A DNA stretch of 64,000 nucleotides from JAJEFO01 sp965214325 (GTDB lineage: Bacteria > Pseudomonadota > Alphaproteobacteria > Rhodobacterales > Rhodobacteraceae). The notes under the pieces are model-generated. The model had not been told where the DNA came from. It did not search any database and worked only from the letters and a program-made list of their open reading frames with translations. The position numbers and the translations under genes are program-made. The stretch covers positions 2,666,001 through 2,730,000 of the forward strand of contig CBDCBG010000006.1 of NCBI GenBank assembly GCA_965214325.1, written 5' to 3'. Shown piece after piece: positions 48,044 through 57,274 of the stretch (the stretch's first letter is position 1; each line of letters begins with the position of its first letter).

Positions 48044-48796
48044 ATGATCGACGAAGGCGAAAACAGGACGCATTTTGGCGCCCGCGAGGTGCACGAGGAC
48101 GAGAAGGCCGGCCTTGTCCAGGACGTCTTTTCCAGCGTCGCGTCACGATACGACTTGATGAACGACCTGATGTCCGGCGGCATTCATCGACTCTGGAAGG
48201 ACGCGATGATGGACTGGCTGGCGCCCCGGGACCATCAGCGCCTTCTGGACGTGGCCGGCGGCACCGGAGACATCGCGTTCCGGTTCCTGAAGCGCGCGCC
48301 CGGGGCGTCCGCGGCAGTCGTGGACATGACCGAGCCGATGCTGGACGAGGGGCGCAAGCGGGCCCAGGGGTCCGGCTTGGCGGAACGCGTCGAGTGGGTG
48401 GCGGGCGACGCCATGTCCCTTCCCTTTCAGGATTCCGGCTTTGACGTGTGCACGATCTCCTTCGGCATTCGAAACGTAACGAGGATCGACGATGCGCTCA
48501 CGGAGGCCTTCCGCGTGCTCCGGCCGGGCGGACGGCTGATGGTGCTGGAGTTCTCCCGCGTGACGGTCCCGGCCTTGCAGGGCGTCTATGATCTCTATTC
48601 CTTCAACGTGATCCCGCGCATGGGCCAGGCGGTCACGGGTGACAGGGACAGCTACAAGTACCTGGTCGAATCGATCCGTCGCTTTCCGGACCAGGAATCA
48701 TTTGTCGCGATGATCCGCGAGGCCGGGTTTGAGCAGGTCAGGTATCGCAACCTGTCCATGGGCATCGCGGCACTGCATTCGGGATGGAAGACCTAG
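48044..48796 (+). CDS. ubiE: Ubiquinone/menaquinone methyltransferase UbiE
   Basis: A 250-residue SAM methyltransferase starting MIDEGENRTHFGAREVHEDE. Family marks are VFSSVASRYDLMNDLMSGGI near residue 28, the SAM loop LLDVAGGTGDIAFRFL near 66, and RVLRPGGRLMVLEFSRV near 160, followed by KYLVESIRRFPDQESFVAMI. It adds the C-methyl group to the demethylated quinol in ubiquinone (or menaquinone) synthesis. Its stop touches the start of ubiB, so they are one operon. No strong ribosome site is visible; GAAAGGG lies 13 bases upstream. Confidence 0.95.
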   Translation: MIDEGENRTHFGAREVHEDEKAGLVQDVFSSVASRYDLMNDLMSGGIHRLWKDAMMDWLAPRDHQRLLDVAGGTGDIAFRFLKRAPGASAAVVDMTEPMLDEGRKRAQGSGLAERVEWVAGDAMSLPFQDSGFDVCTISFGIRNVTRIDDALTEAFRVLRPGGRLMVLEFSRVTVPALQGVYDLYSFNVIPRMGQAVTGDRDSYKYLVESIRRFPDQESFVAMIREAGFEQVRYRNLSMGIAALHSGWKT

Positions 48797-50317
48797 ATGC
48801 GAGGTCCGCACAACATCTTTCGGCTCGTTCGCACCGGGGCCACCTTCGAGCGCACGGGCGCGATGCGGACGGTGCTGGAGGCCATGAATGCACCGCCGTC
48901 CGTACGCATCGCCGCCCGAGTGCTCGGCTGGCCGTTCAAGTGGCTTGGCCACAGGGGCGACGCGAGCCTGCCGACGGTGACCCGGGCGCTCATGGCCATG
49001 GGGCCGGCCTTCATCAAGCTCGGACAGACCCTTTCAACAAGGCCGGACGTTGTCGGCCACGACCTGGCGGAGCAGTTGCGCGTCCTTCAGGACAATCTTC
49101 CGCCCTTCCCGACTGCCGCAGCAAGGGTCACGATCGAGGCCGAACTGGGCGCTCCCGTGGACAAGCTCTTCTCGGAGTTCTCCGACTCGGTGGCGGCGGC
49201 CTCGATCGCACAGGTTCACAAGGCCCGTCTTGCGGTTTCGGGCGAAGCGGTCGCCGTCAAGGTCCTCCGTCCGAAAATCGTGCGGAACATGCGGCGTGAC
49301 ATTGACGCGTTCTACTTCGCGGCCCGCGCGATCGAGGCGCTGTCGCCGGGATCAAGGAGGCTGAGGCCTCTTGATGTCGTTGCGCATTTCGAGGGCGTGG
49401 TCATGGCCGAGCTGGACCTCCGGCTCGAGTCGGCGAACGTGTCCGAATTCGCTGCGAACGTGGCCAAGGACGAAGGCATTCGCGCTCCTAGGACGAAATG
49501 GGACCTGTCGTCGCGACGCGTGCTGACGCTTGATTGGCTGGACGGCATTCCGCTTAGCGACCTGGATGCTCTTGACCGGGCGGGTCATGACAAGGTCCTG
49601 CTTGCCCGGAAGGTGATGACGACTTTCCTGAGCCACGCCCTGCGCGACGGATACTTTCACGGCGACATGCATCAGGGAAACCTGCGGGTGGCTAGGAACG
49701 GCGACCTCGTGGTTCTGGACTTTGGAATCATGGGGCGGATCGACGCCTATACCCGCCGCGTCTACGCCGAGATCCTCATCGGCTTCATTCGCAGGAACTA
49801 TCGGCGCGTCGCCGAAGTTCACTTCGAGGCCGGATATGTTCCGAAGGACCGCGACGTCAACGAGTTCGCGCAGGCGCTCCGTGCCGTCGGGGAGCCGATC
49901 TTCGGAATGGAGGCAAGCCAGATTTCCATGGGACGGCTTCTGAGCCACCTGTTCGAGGTCACGGAACGATTCGGAATGGAGACGCGGACCGAGTTGCTGC
50001 TGCTGCAAAGAACCATGGTCGTGGTCGAAGGCGTCGCGCGGTCTCTCGACCCTCACATGAACATCTGGAATGTCGCGCGACCCACCGTCGAGCGCTACAT
50101 CGCCGAGAACGTCGGCCCAAAGGCAATCCTCCGCGAGGCGATCCGGACGGTACAGGTGTTGAACCGGTTCGGGCCGAAGCTGCCGGAGATCGCCGAGAAC
50201 ATCCTGATCCGGCAAACACGAGCGCCCGCCGCACCGGATCGGCGACCCTGGCTTGGCCGGGCGCTGCTCCTGATCGCCGTCGCCGTCGCCGGATTTGGAA
50301 TCGGATTCCTGTTCTAG
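48797..50317 (+). CDS. ubiB: UbiB, ubiquinone biosynthesis atypical kinase
   Basis: A 506-residue ABC1/ADCK-family protein starting MRGPHNIFRLVRTGATFERT. The KxGQ motif is in FIKLGQTLSTRPDVVG near residue 72; then AEL-type AASIAQVHKARL near 136 replaces the P-loop, VAVKVLRPK near 154, and the catalytic DGYFHGDMHQGNLRV near 283 with LDFGIMGR near 307. Two C-terminal membrane helices are suggested by the last span, LLIAVAVAGFGIGFLF. It supports ubiquinone synthesis, probably as a lipid-linked ATPase at the inner membrane. The genes commonly following ubiB (dfp/coaBC, dut) are absent. Confidence 0.95.
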   Translation: MRGPHNIFRLVRTGATFERTGAMRTVLEAMNAPPSVRIAARVLGWPFKWLGHRGDASLPTVTRALMAMGPAFIKLGQTLSTRPDVVGHDLAEQLRVLQDNLPPFPTAAARVTIEAELGAPVDKLFSEFSDSVAAASIAQVHKARLAVSGEAVAVKVLRPKIVRNMRRDIDAFYFAARAIEALSPGSRRLRPLDVVAHFEGVVMAELDLRLESANVSEFAANVAKDEGIRAPRTKWDLSSRRVLTLDWLDGIPLSDLDALDRAGHDKVLLARKVMTTFLSHALRDGYFHGDMHQGNLRVARNGDLVVLDFGIMGRIDAYTRRVYAEILIGFIRRNYRRVAEVHFEAGYVPKDRDVNEFAQALRAVGEPIFGMEASQISMGRLLSHLFEVTERFGMETRTELLLLQRTMVVVEGVARSLDPHMNIWNVARPTVERYIAENVGPKAILREAIRTVQVLNRFGPKLPEIAENILIRQTRAPAAPDRRPWLGRALLLIAVAVAGFGIGFLF

Positions 50318-50444
50318 CTTCCGCATCGGGGGCTGGCTCCGCCTCGAAGCCGGCCGGGGAAAGCCCTGCGTCCGGGATGCCTTCGAATGCGCATTTCGCT
50401 GGAAGACTCCGGCTTGTTCGACTACCCCGATGCAAAACGGGGGA

Positions 50445-52238
50445 ATGTCCGAGGTGCCCAAACCCATGCTTCGAAGTCGCAAATGGTTCAGCAATCCAGA
50501 CAATCACGAGATGACTGCGCTCTATCTCGAACGATATCTCAACTACGGACTGACTTCCAAAGAGCTGCAGTCCGGCAAGCCCATAATCGGAATCGCCCAG
50601 ACCGGCAGCGACCTGTCGCCCTGCAACCGCCATCATCTAGAACTGGCCAAGCGCGTGCGCGACGGCGTGAACGCAGCCGGCGGAACCGCAATGGAATTCC
50701 CGGTGCATCCGATACAGGAAACCGGGAAGCGCCCGACGGCCTCGCTTGACCGCAACCTTGCCTACCTGTCGCTGACCGAATCGCTTTACGGATATCCCAT
50801 CGACGCCGCTGTCCTGCTGATCGGCTGCGACAAGACCACGCCAGCGCTTCTCATGGCCGCCTCCACGGTGAACGTCCCCGCGATTGCCCTGTCGGTCGGA
50901 CCAATGCTGAACGGCTGGTTTCGCGGCCAGCGCACGGGTTCCGGAACGATCGTCTGGAAGGCGCGCGAACTCCATGCGGCCGGAGAAATCGACGATGCCG
51001 GATTCATGGAACTTGTGGCCTCGTCCGCACCGTCCACCGGGTTCTGCAACACGATGGGAACCGCCACGACCATGAACAGCCTTGCGGAAGCGCTGGGAAT
51101 GCAACTACCTGGCTCGGCGGCGATTCCGGCGCCCTATCGGGAACGCGGGCAGATGGCCTACGAAACCGGTCGCCAGATCGTCGAGATGGTAGGTTCCGAC
51201 CGAAGGCCGTCCGACATCATGACGCGCGAGGCCTTCGAGAACGCCATCGTCGTCAACTCGGCCATCGGCGGTTCAACGAACGCGCCCATCCATCTGGCGG
51301 CTGTCGCCCGGCATCTCGGCGTGCCGCTCTGCAATGACGACTGGCAGAGGCTCGGCCACAGGATGCCTCTCATCGTGAACCTCCAGCCCGCGGGCGAATT
51401 CCTCGGCGAGGACTATCACCGTGCCGGCGGGGTTCCGGCGGTCGTGGGCGAGCTGATGGAGGCGGGCCTGTTGCCGCATCCGGACGCGCTGACCGCCAAC
51501 GGCAAGACCATCGGGGAAAACTGCGGCAGCCGGAGAAGCGAGAACCCTGACGTCATCAAGACCGCTGCGGCGCCGATGATGCAGGATGCCGGCTTCATCA
51601 ATCTCAAGGGCAACCTCTTCGAAAGCGCGATTATGAAGACGAGCGTGATCTCAACGGAGTTCCGGGACCGCTACCTTTCGAGCCCCGACGACCCCGACGC
51701 CTTCGAATGCCAGGCGATCGTGTTCGATTCGATCGAAGACTATCACCAACGCATCGACGACCCTGCCCTTGGGATCGACGAAAACTGCATCCTCGTCATG
51801 CGAGGCGCAGGGCCGATCGGCTATCCCGGAGGCGCCGAGGTCGTGAACATGCGCCCGCCCGCCTACCTGCTCAAGAAAGGCGTGCATTCCTTGCCTTGCC
51901 TGGGCGACGGCAGGCAGTCCGGAACGTCGGGCTCGCCGTCAATTCTCAATGCTGCACCGGAGGCGGCCGCGGGAGGAGGACTGGCCATCGTCCAGACCGG
52001 GGACCGGATCCGGATCGATCTCAAGGCGTGCAGCGCAAATGTGCTCGTCGACGACGCCGAACTTGAAAGGCGCCGCGCGAACCTGCCCGAAAGACCGTTC
52101 GCCCCGGAGAGCCAGTCACCCTGGCAAGAGATCTTTCGCGAAAGAGCCGAGCAATTCTCGGAAGGCATGGTCCTGAAGGGTGCGCCGGACTACCAGGACA
52201 TCGCGCGTTCCAAGGGCGTTCCGCGAGACAACCACTAG
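50445..52238 (+). CDS. IlvD/EDD-family sugar-acid dehydratase
   Basis: A 597-residue protein from ATG 50445 (MSEVPKPMLRSRKWF); the frame is open further upstream but the family begins here. Cysteines for an Fe-S cluster are in DLSPCNRHHLE near residue 62, LLIGCDKTTPALLM near 127 and STGFCNTMGTATTMNSLAEA near 202. The C-terminal GRQSGTSGSPSILNAAPEAA holds the catalytic serine. The pattern is nearer to arabonate/xylonate-type dehydratases than to dihydroxyacid dehydratase IlvD: it probably converts a sugar acid to its 2-keto-3-deoxy form. The stop TAG at 52236-52238 uses the TA into which an IS630 element inserted; the original bases gave TAG too. Confidence 0.85.
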   Translation: MSEVPKPMLRSRKWFSNPDNHEMTALYLERYLNYGLTSKELQSGKPIIGIAQTGSDLSPCNRHHLELAKRVRDGVNAAGGTAMEFPVHPIQETGKRPTASLDRNLAYLSLTESLYGYPIDAAVLLIGCDKTTPALLMAASTVNVPAIALSVGPMLNGWFRGQRTGSGTIVWKARELHAAGEIDDAGFMELVASSAPSTGFCNTMGTATTMNSLAEALGMQLPGSAAIPAPYRERGQMAYETGRQIVEMVGSDRRPSDIMTREAFENAIVVNSAIGGSTNAPIHLAAVARHLGVPLCNDDWQRLGHRMPLIVNLQPAGEFLGEDYHRAGGVPAVVGELMEAGLLPHPDALTANGKTIGENCGSRRSENPDVIKTAAAPMMQDAGFINLKGNLFESAIMKTSVISTEFRDRYLSSPDDPDAFECQAIVFDSIEDYHQRIDDPALGIDENCILVMRGAGPIGYPGGAEVVNMRPPAYLLKKGVHSLPCLGDGRQSGTSGSPSILNAAPEAAAGGGLAIVQTGDRIRIDLKACSANVLVDDAELERRRANLPERPFAPESQSPWQEIFRERAEQFSEGMVLKGAPDYQDIARSKGVPRDNH

Positions 52239-52251
52239 TGGTTTGATTCAT

Positions 52252-53145
52252 TCATTCACTTGATGCCATTTCCTGCAGCTTCTGGTGCCCTCTCTTCCAG
52301 GCCTCGACGAGGTCTTCCGGCTTCCTGCTCCAGCGGAACGGGCGGGCGTCGTTGGCGTTGTGGTGCTCGATGCAGCCCTCGATGGCCGCGATGCACTCGT
52401 CAAGCGAGTCGAAGACCGCGTCCTTCAGCCTCTGCCTCGACAGCTTGGAGAGGAACCCCTCGACGGCGTTCATCCAGGAGGCCGAGGTCGGGGTGAAGTG
52501 GAACTGCCAGTCGGGACGGCCCTTCAGCCATTCGCGGACTTCGGCCGGCTTGTGCGAGGAGACGTTGTCGAGGACGACATGGACCGGGGTTCCGGGATCG
52601 ATCCCCTCGGCGACGTGGTCGAGGAAGGCGAGGAACTCCTCCGAGCGGTGCCGCCCGACCGTCCGGCCGACGACCTTGCCGGTGGCGACGTCGAGCGCGG
52701 CCAGCAGGCAGGTGGTGCCGTTCCGCCTGCAGCCGTGGGGTCGTCCTGGTCTCGGCGTGTCCGGGCTTCATCGGCAGCGGCCTCTGCGTCCGCCCCAATG
52801 CCTGTATCCGGTTCGCGCGCTCACTCGAACCAATGGCGTTCACGCGCTCACTCTCGTCCACCGAGAGGACCACCGCGTGGTCGGGCGGGTCGACGTGGAG
52901 GCCGACGACGTCGCGCACCTTGAACGCGAACCTCGGGTCGCGGGAGACCTTGAAGGTCTTCACCTGGTGCGGCCGGAGGCCGTTGGCCTTCAGGATGCCG
53001 TGCACGGTGGAGACGGCCATCCCCAGCTTCCTCGCCAGCGCCCGCACCGTCCAGTGCCGGGCGCGCTCCGGCGGCGGCGACATCGCCAGCGCGATCGCGG
53101 CCTTCACCTTCTCCTCGGGGATCGGCTTCTTTCCCGGCGGACGGG
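52252..53145 (-). pseudogene. IS630 transposase I, C-terminal part
   Basis: Continues from the piece at 55604 as PPGKKPIPEEKVKAAIALAM, RALARKLGMAVSTVHGILKA and VVLSVDE, the first catalytic segment. Normal enzymes go straight on to the QAL.RTQ motif, but here an additional run SERVNAIGSSERANR intervenes, encoded within two 17-base near-repeats at 52811 and 52836. After PMKPGHAETRT the frame shifts near 52740; in the new frame come RNGTTCLLAALDVATGKVVG, HVVLDNVSSHKPAEVREWLK and TPTSASWMNAVEGFLSKLSR with the last catalytic acid, ending at 52252. The gene is broken three ways. Confidence 0.75.
53136..53145 (+). repeat. Target duplication of DUF4338-IS4 element
   Basis: GGCGGACGGG directly left of 53146 and again at 55604-55613. 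Confidence 0.85.
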
Positions 53146-55603
53146 CAATGGCATTGAATTAGGCCCGATCAGATTTTCCTGATTTTCGCGCCTTTTCAAA
53201 GTCCATGTTTTTTGGGCGTTTCCGCGCTCGCGCGGGGATCTTTCGTTCGGGCTTGACTCATGGAGCGGATCGGTTCATCATAGCATCGACCCAGTCCGTC
53301 CGTCCCGAGGGAGGCCACGATGGATCCGCGCATCGAGAACCTGGAAGCCACCACCTTTTTCGGCAAGCGCCTGACGCGGAGGCAGATCGCGCTCATGAAG
53401 GAGACGGTCGAGCTGTTCCCGAACGACAGCCGGCGGGAACTTGCCCGCACGCTGTGCGAGAACTTCAACTGGCACACGCCGTCCGGAACCTACAGGGAGC
53501 AGTTCTGCCTGCGGGTTCTTGAGGAACTGGAGAGGCTGGGCATCCTGACCCTGCCGGAGCGGCGCGAGACGGGCGGGCGGCGCAACGCTCCCGCCCGCAC
53601 CGAGGCCGGCGAACCCGGGGAGCCGATCAACGCGCCGCTCCCGGCCCTGGAGCCGGTCACGCTGGAAATCGCCGCCGGCGGACGGGATCTGGCGGAATGG
53701 AACGAGCTCGTGGACCGGTACCATCCGCGCGGCTACATGTCGCCCATCGGCTGCCATCTCGCGTATTTCATCCTCGACGCTCACGGCCGCCGCCTGGGCT
53801 GCCTGATGTTCGAGAGCGCGGGCGCGCTGCCGGTTCGCGACGCGTGGGTCGGATGGGACCGGCGGCAGCGCGACGCGGGCCTCGCCCGCCTTCTCAGGAA
53901 CAGCCGGTTCCTGGTGTTTCCATGGGTCAGCGTCAGGAACCTTGCCTCCCGGTCCCTGTCGCTGGCGGCCCGACGGGTCGCCGACGATTGGCACCGGCGC
54001 TGGGGTGTGCACCCGCTCCTTGTGGAGACGTTCGTCGACCCGCAGGAGCAGGAGGGCAGTTGCTACCGCGCGGCGGGATGGACGGAGATCGGCGCCACGG
54101 CCTCCCGCAGCGTACCCAAGAACGTGTACGTGCTCGAGCTGGAGACGGACGCCCGGGCCGCGCTGCGCGGCGAGAGGAAGGAGACAAGACGCAGGCCGGC
54201 CCGCGCTCCGGAAAGCGCGCGGACGGCCGCCGGGATGTGGAGCGCGGTCGCCGCCGCCGCCGCCAGGACGTCCGAGCGCCACGACCGCGAGTGGCGGGTG
54301 CGCCGCCGACTGATCGGCACCTTCCTGGTCGTCCTCTTCGTCCTCCGCCTCGTGTTCGGCACGGGGCGCAGTTACGGCTCAGCCCTCGCCGAGATCTGGG
54401 AGAGCGCCCGCAGGATGGGCGTGACGCTGCCGCAGGACCGCCCGGTGACGCCGTCGTCGATGTCCCGGGCGCGCGCCAAGGTCGACCCGGAGGTCTTCAG
54501 GGAGCTTCACCGGGAGATCCTGGCCGAGGCCCCTGACCGCCCGCTCTGGAAGGGACGGCGGGTCTTCGGCGTCGACGGAGCCAAGATCAACCTGCCGAGG
54601 CCGCTCGTGGATGCCGGATACGCGACGCCGGGCAAGCATGCACACTACCCGCAGGGTCTGGTCAGCTGCCTTTACGAACTGGAGCCGCGGCTGCCGTTCG
54701 ACTTCGGACTGCACGCCGACACCAACGAGCGCCGCGCCGCAGCCAGGCACCTCAAGGCCCTGTCCGCCGGGGACGTGGTCGTCTACGACCGGGGCTACTT
54801 CTCCTACGAGATGCTTCTCGCCCACGTCGTCCGGGGCCAGGACGCCGTGTTCCGGCTCAAGCGGGATGCGAACGCGGAGACCGTCGCCTTCCTCGCCGGC
54901 TCGCTGGACGACAGGACGGTCGAGATCCGGCCCGACGGCAAGGCGCTGGCCCGGCTGAAGGCCCGCCACCCAGGTGCCGCGTTCGGGCCGCTGAAGCTGA
55001 GGCTGGTCCGCTACGCCGCCGGCGACACGGTCTTCGCCCTCGGCACCACGCTCACGGAAGACGACGGCTTCCGCGTCGAGGACCTGGCCGCGATCTATCG
55101 GGCGCGTTGGCGTCTTGAAGAGATGTACAAGACCGCCAAGTGGTTCCTGGCCGTCGAGTCCTTCCGCGCCGAAAACGAGCGCGGCGTCCTGCAGGAACTC
55201 TACGCCAGCTTCGTCATGGTCACCGCCACCCGCCTGATGACCAACGAGATCGACGGGGAAATCAACGCAGCGCCCGGGGACGGACACCCGAAGAGGGTGA
55301 ACTTCAAGAACGCCGCAGCAGCGGTCTTCCGCAACTTCGAGGCCCTCGCGCTCGCCCAGGCCGACGCCCTCGCCGAAACCGTCTCGCGCATCGTCGACGA
55401 CGTCGCCGCACTCTGGCAGCGCGAAAGGCCCGACCGCAGCTATCCGAGGATGTCACGCAAGCCCAGAAACAAATGGTCGCGAAAGGGGAAGGTCGCCGCC
55501 GCCAGCTGAACCACGCACGACAAGCGGAATACACGCCTTCCGCTGCTGGACCTTCCACGTCCCGTTAAGTCAACAGCGCCGATTCCTTAAGTCAATGCCA
55601 TTG
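53146..55603 (+). mobile_element. IS4-type element with DUF4338-fused transposase
   Basis: A 2458-bp element with inverted ends CAATGGCATTGAATTA / CAATGGCATTGACTTA and a 10-bp duplication GGCGGACGGG. Excising it with one duplication restores the IS630 frame (LLHDATRPPGKKPIP). One intact gene. Confidence 0.85.
53320..55509 (+). CDS. DUF4338 (DruA-like)-IS4 fusion transposase
   Basis: A 729-residue protein from ATG 53320 (after GAGGGAGG). Residues 1-100 are helical (RRELARTLCENFNWHTPSGT); about 110-275 form a DUF4338 domain: WNELVDRYHPRGYMSPIGCH, DAWVGWDRRQRDAGLARLLR, NSRFLVFPWVSVRNLASRSL and PLLVETFVDPQEQEGSCYRA. From about 310 an IS4-type DDE domain follows: RRVFGVDGAKINLPRPLVDA near 417, GDVVVYDRGYFSYEMLLAHV near 484 and IYRARWRLEEMYKTAKWFLA near 590, the Y-R-E-K set. 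The gene has no break, so this fused enzyme could be active. DUF4338 is the DruA domain of Druantia; a DNA-handling role is inferred. Confidence 0.82.
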   Translation: MDPRIENLEATTFFGKRLTRRQIALMKETVELFPNDSRRELARTLCENFNWHTPSGTYREQFCLRVLEELERLGILTLPERRETGGRRNAPARTEAGEPGEPINAPLPALEPVTLEIAAGGRDLAEWNELVDRYHPRGYMSPIGCHLAYFILDAHGRRLGCLMFESAGALPVRDAWVGWDRRQRDAGLARLLRNSRFLVFPWVSVRNLASRSLSLAARRVADDWHRRWGVHPLLVETFVDPQEQEGSCYRAAGWTEIGATASRSVPKNVYVLELETDARAALRGERKETRRRPARAPESARTAAGMWSAVAAAAARTSERHDREWRVRRRLIGTFLVVLFVLRLVFGTGRSYGSALAEIWESARRMGVTLPQDRPVTPSSMSRARAKVDPEVFRELHREILAEAPDRPLWKGRRVFGVDGAKINLPRPLVDAGYATPGKHAHYPQGLVSCLYELEPRLPFDFGLHADTNERRAAARHLKALSAGDVVVYDRGYFSYEMLLAHVVRGQDAVFRLKRDANAETVAFLAGSLDDRTVEIRPDGKALARLKARHPGAAFGPLKLRLVRYAAGDTVFALGTTLTEDDGFRVEDLAAIYRARWRLEEMYKTAKWFLAVESFRAENERGVLQELYASFVMVTATRLMTNEIDGEINAAPGDGHPKRVNFKNAAAAVFRNFEALALAQADALAETVSRIVDDVAALWQRERPDRSYPRMSRKPRNKWSRKGKVAAAS

Positions 55604-55860
55604 GGCGGACGGGTGGCATCGTGCAGCAGGCCGTCGATGCCCTCCTCAAGAAAGCGTTCCCGCCAGCGCCAGACCGTCGCCTTCGCCTTCCCGGTCCGAC
55701 GCATGGTCTCCGTCAGCCCGCAGCCCGAGCCGGGCTCCAGGATGATGCGGGCCCGCCAGACATGCTTCCGAAGGCTCCGCGGATTGCTGATGATGCCTTC
55801 GAGGCGCTCGCGATCCTCGTCCGAAAGCTCGACTTCCCGACGCGTCGACTTCCTGCCCAT
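55604..55860 (-). pseudogene. IS630 transposase I, N-terminal part
   Basis: From ATG 55860 (MGRKSTRREVELSDEDRERL) the product has the helix-turn-helix region of IS630 enzymes (VWRARIILEPGSGCGLTETM, GKAKATVWRWRERFLEEGID) and ends GLLHDATRPP at the insertion point 55604. It joins in frame to PGKKPIP of the C-terminal part at 53145. Confidence 0.82.
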
Positions 55861-56144
55861 TGGTCCTGTCTCCCTTGTCATTGGCCGCGTGGCGGCGGGA
55901 GGAAAGTGTCACGATTCGGGAAGAATGGACTCTCTTGTATCGAACTAAACACTAGTATCCTGACGCCGTTGAATTGATGTAGTGGTCACTTGCGCCGGGT
56001 GCACGTTTTCCCCTCGTCAGATCTCCGCCATGTTGCCGGCAACAACAACGAGCAACAGATCTTCCGGGCGGCCCGACGATGGCCGCGGGCGAAGCTTGTC
56101 GGCATGAGCAGTGCCGGCCCCGGGGGAAGTGGAGGTGACAGGCA

Positions 56145-56823
56145 ATGAGTGCCACAGGCAGGAAGATCCACAGGGTCCGGCTCGAGGGGCACGAGCGGAT
56201 CATGCTCCGGGAACTGGTCGATGGCGGCAAGGGATCGAAGGAGCGAAGGCGGCGGGCGCACATCCTGCTCCTGGCCGATGAGGACCGGCAGGGCGGTGCT
56301 CGCAGCGACGCCGACATCGCCGACATTCTCGGGGTCGGGACGGCAACGGTGGAACGGGTGCGCAGGCAATGCACCATGGAGGGTCTCGAGGCGGCGCTTC
56401 AGCGCAAGGTGCAGATGAACCGGAAGCCCCGCCTTCTTGACGGCAAGGCAGAGGCCAGGCTGACCATGCTGGCCTGCTCGGAGCCTCCGGAAGGGCATGC
56501 ACGATGGAGCCTGAGGCTGCTCGGCGACAGGCTGGCGGAGCTGGAGATCGTGGACGGGATCTCCAACGAGACGGTGCGGCGGGCGCTGAAAAAACAACCT
56601 CAAGCCCTGGCTGAAGACGTGCTGGTGCATCCCGCCGAAGGCGAATGCCGATTTCGTCTGCGCCATGGAGGACGTGCTGGAGGTCCATGCCCGTGAATGC
56701 GCGGACGATGCCGTGCTCGTCTGCCTTGACGAGACATCGAAGCAGCAGACGAAGGAGACCCGGACGCCGCTGCCGGTCCGGCCCGGCCAGCCGGCCGGCC
56801 ATGATTTCGAATGCGAGCGCAAT
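56145..56823 (+). pseudogene. IS630 transposase II, N-terminal part with frameshift
   Basis: From ATG 56145 (MSATGRKIHRVRLEGHERIM) it carries two helix-turn-helix segments (ADIADILGVGTATVERVRRQ and GISNETVRRALKK). At an A6 tract near 56590 the frame must move by one base: the correct continuation is NNLKPWLKTCWCIPPKANAD, FVCAMEDVLEVHARECADDA and VLVCLDETSKQ with the first catalytic aspartate, up to HDFECERN at the transposon edge. The partner piece starts at 60952. Slippage on A runs is known in this family, but here it may be plain mutation. Confidence 0.78.
56817..56823 (+). repeat. Target duplication of IS21-like transposon (left)
   Basis: GCGCAAT directly before 56824 and again at 60952-60958. 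Confidence 0.85.
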
Positions 56824-56895
56824 TGTCGACGGCTGTGAAAGAGCGCGGGATATTGGTGGCAGGCCGCGCTTTTCCCAGAATCGTTTCCTTTTCCC

Positions 56896-56951
56896 ATCGT
56901 GCGGCTCCTATCGTGCGGCTCCTATCGTACGGCTCCTTTCGTGAGGCTTCT
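56896..56951 (+). repeat. Four 14-bp iterons
   Basis: Tandem units ATCGTGCGGCTCCT (twice exact), ATCGTACGGCTCCT and a diverged TTCGTGAGGCTTCT, 72 bases inside the left end of the transposon. Probably binding sites for its transposase or for the small Cys-rich protein. Confidence 0.8.
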
Positions 56952-57274
56952 GTCGTCCGCATCGACCTGCGGCCCGGGTCCTGTGCCGGGGCTGCGTTCG
57001 GTTCGAGCCTGAGGCGCGGATCCGGCATGGGTCGCCTTTGCGGCGCACCCTTGCGGATCGTTCCCTTCCCCAGCCGTGGGGTCCTGCCGGCCGCGGCTCC
57101 TTTGCCGCGGCTCCGGCCGGATGGCAGTGTGGCATCGAAGGAGAGAGCGATGCGGCACCGGGCAAGATTGTTTGGAGACAAACCCCGGCGCCGCACCCGA
57201 ACGAGCCGGTCGCGGGGACCGAACTCCCGTGCATTGTCAGGCAGTTTCGCGTCCGGGTCCACCCCGCTCTTCGG

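Larger units (their letters stand above)
52238..55952 (-). mobile_element. IS630-family element I, interrupted
   Basis: Inserted at a TA (52236-52237, repeated 55953-55954), with ends GTGGTTTGATTC and GTGTTTAGTTC. Its transposase gene is split by a DUF4338-IS4 element at 53146-55603. Confidence 0.75.

Noticed and set aside
56896..56951. CRISPR-like repeats
   Set aside because: Units are 14 bp and directly adjacent with no spacers; iterons fit, a CRISPR array does not. No cas gene is in the window.
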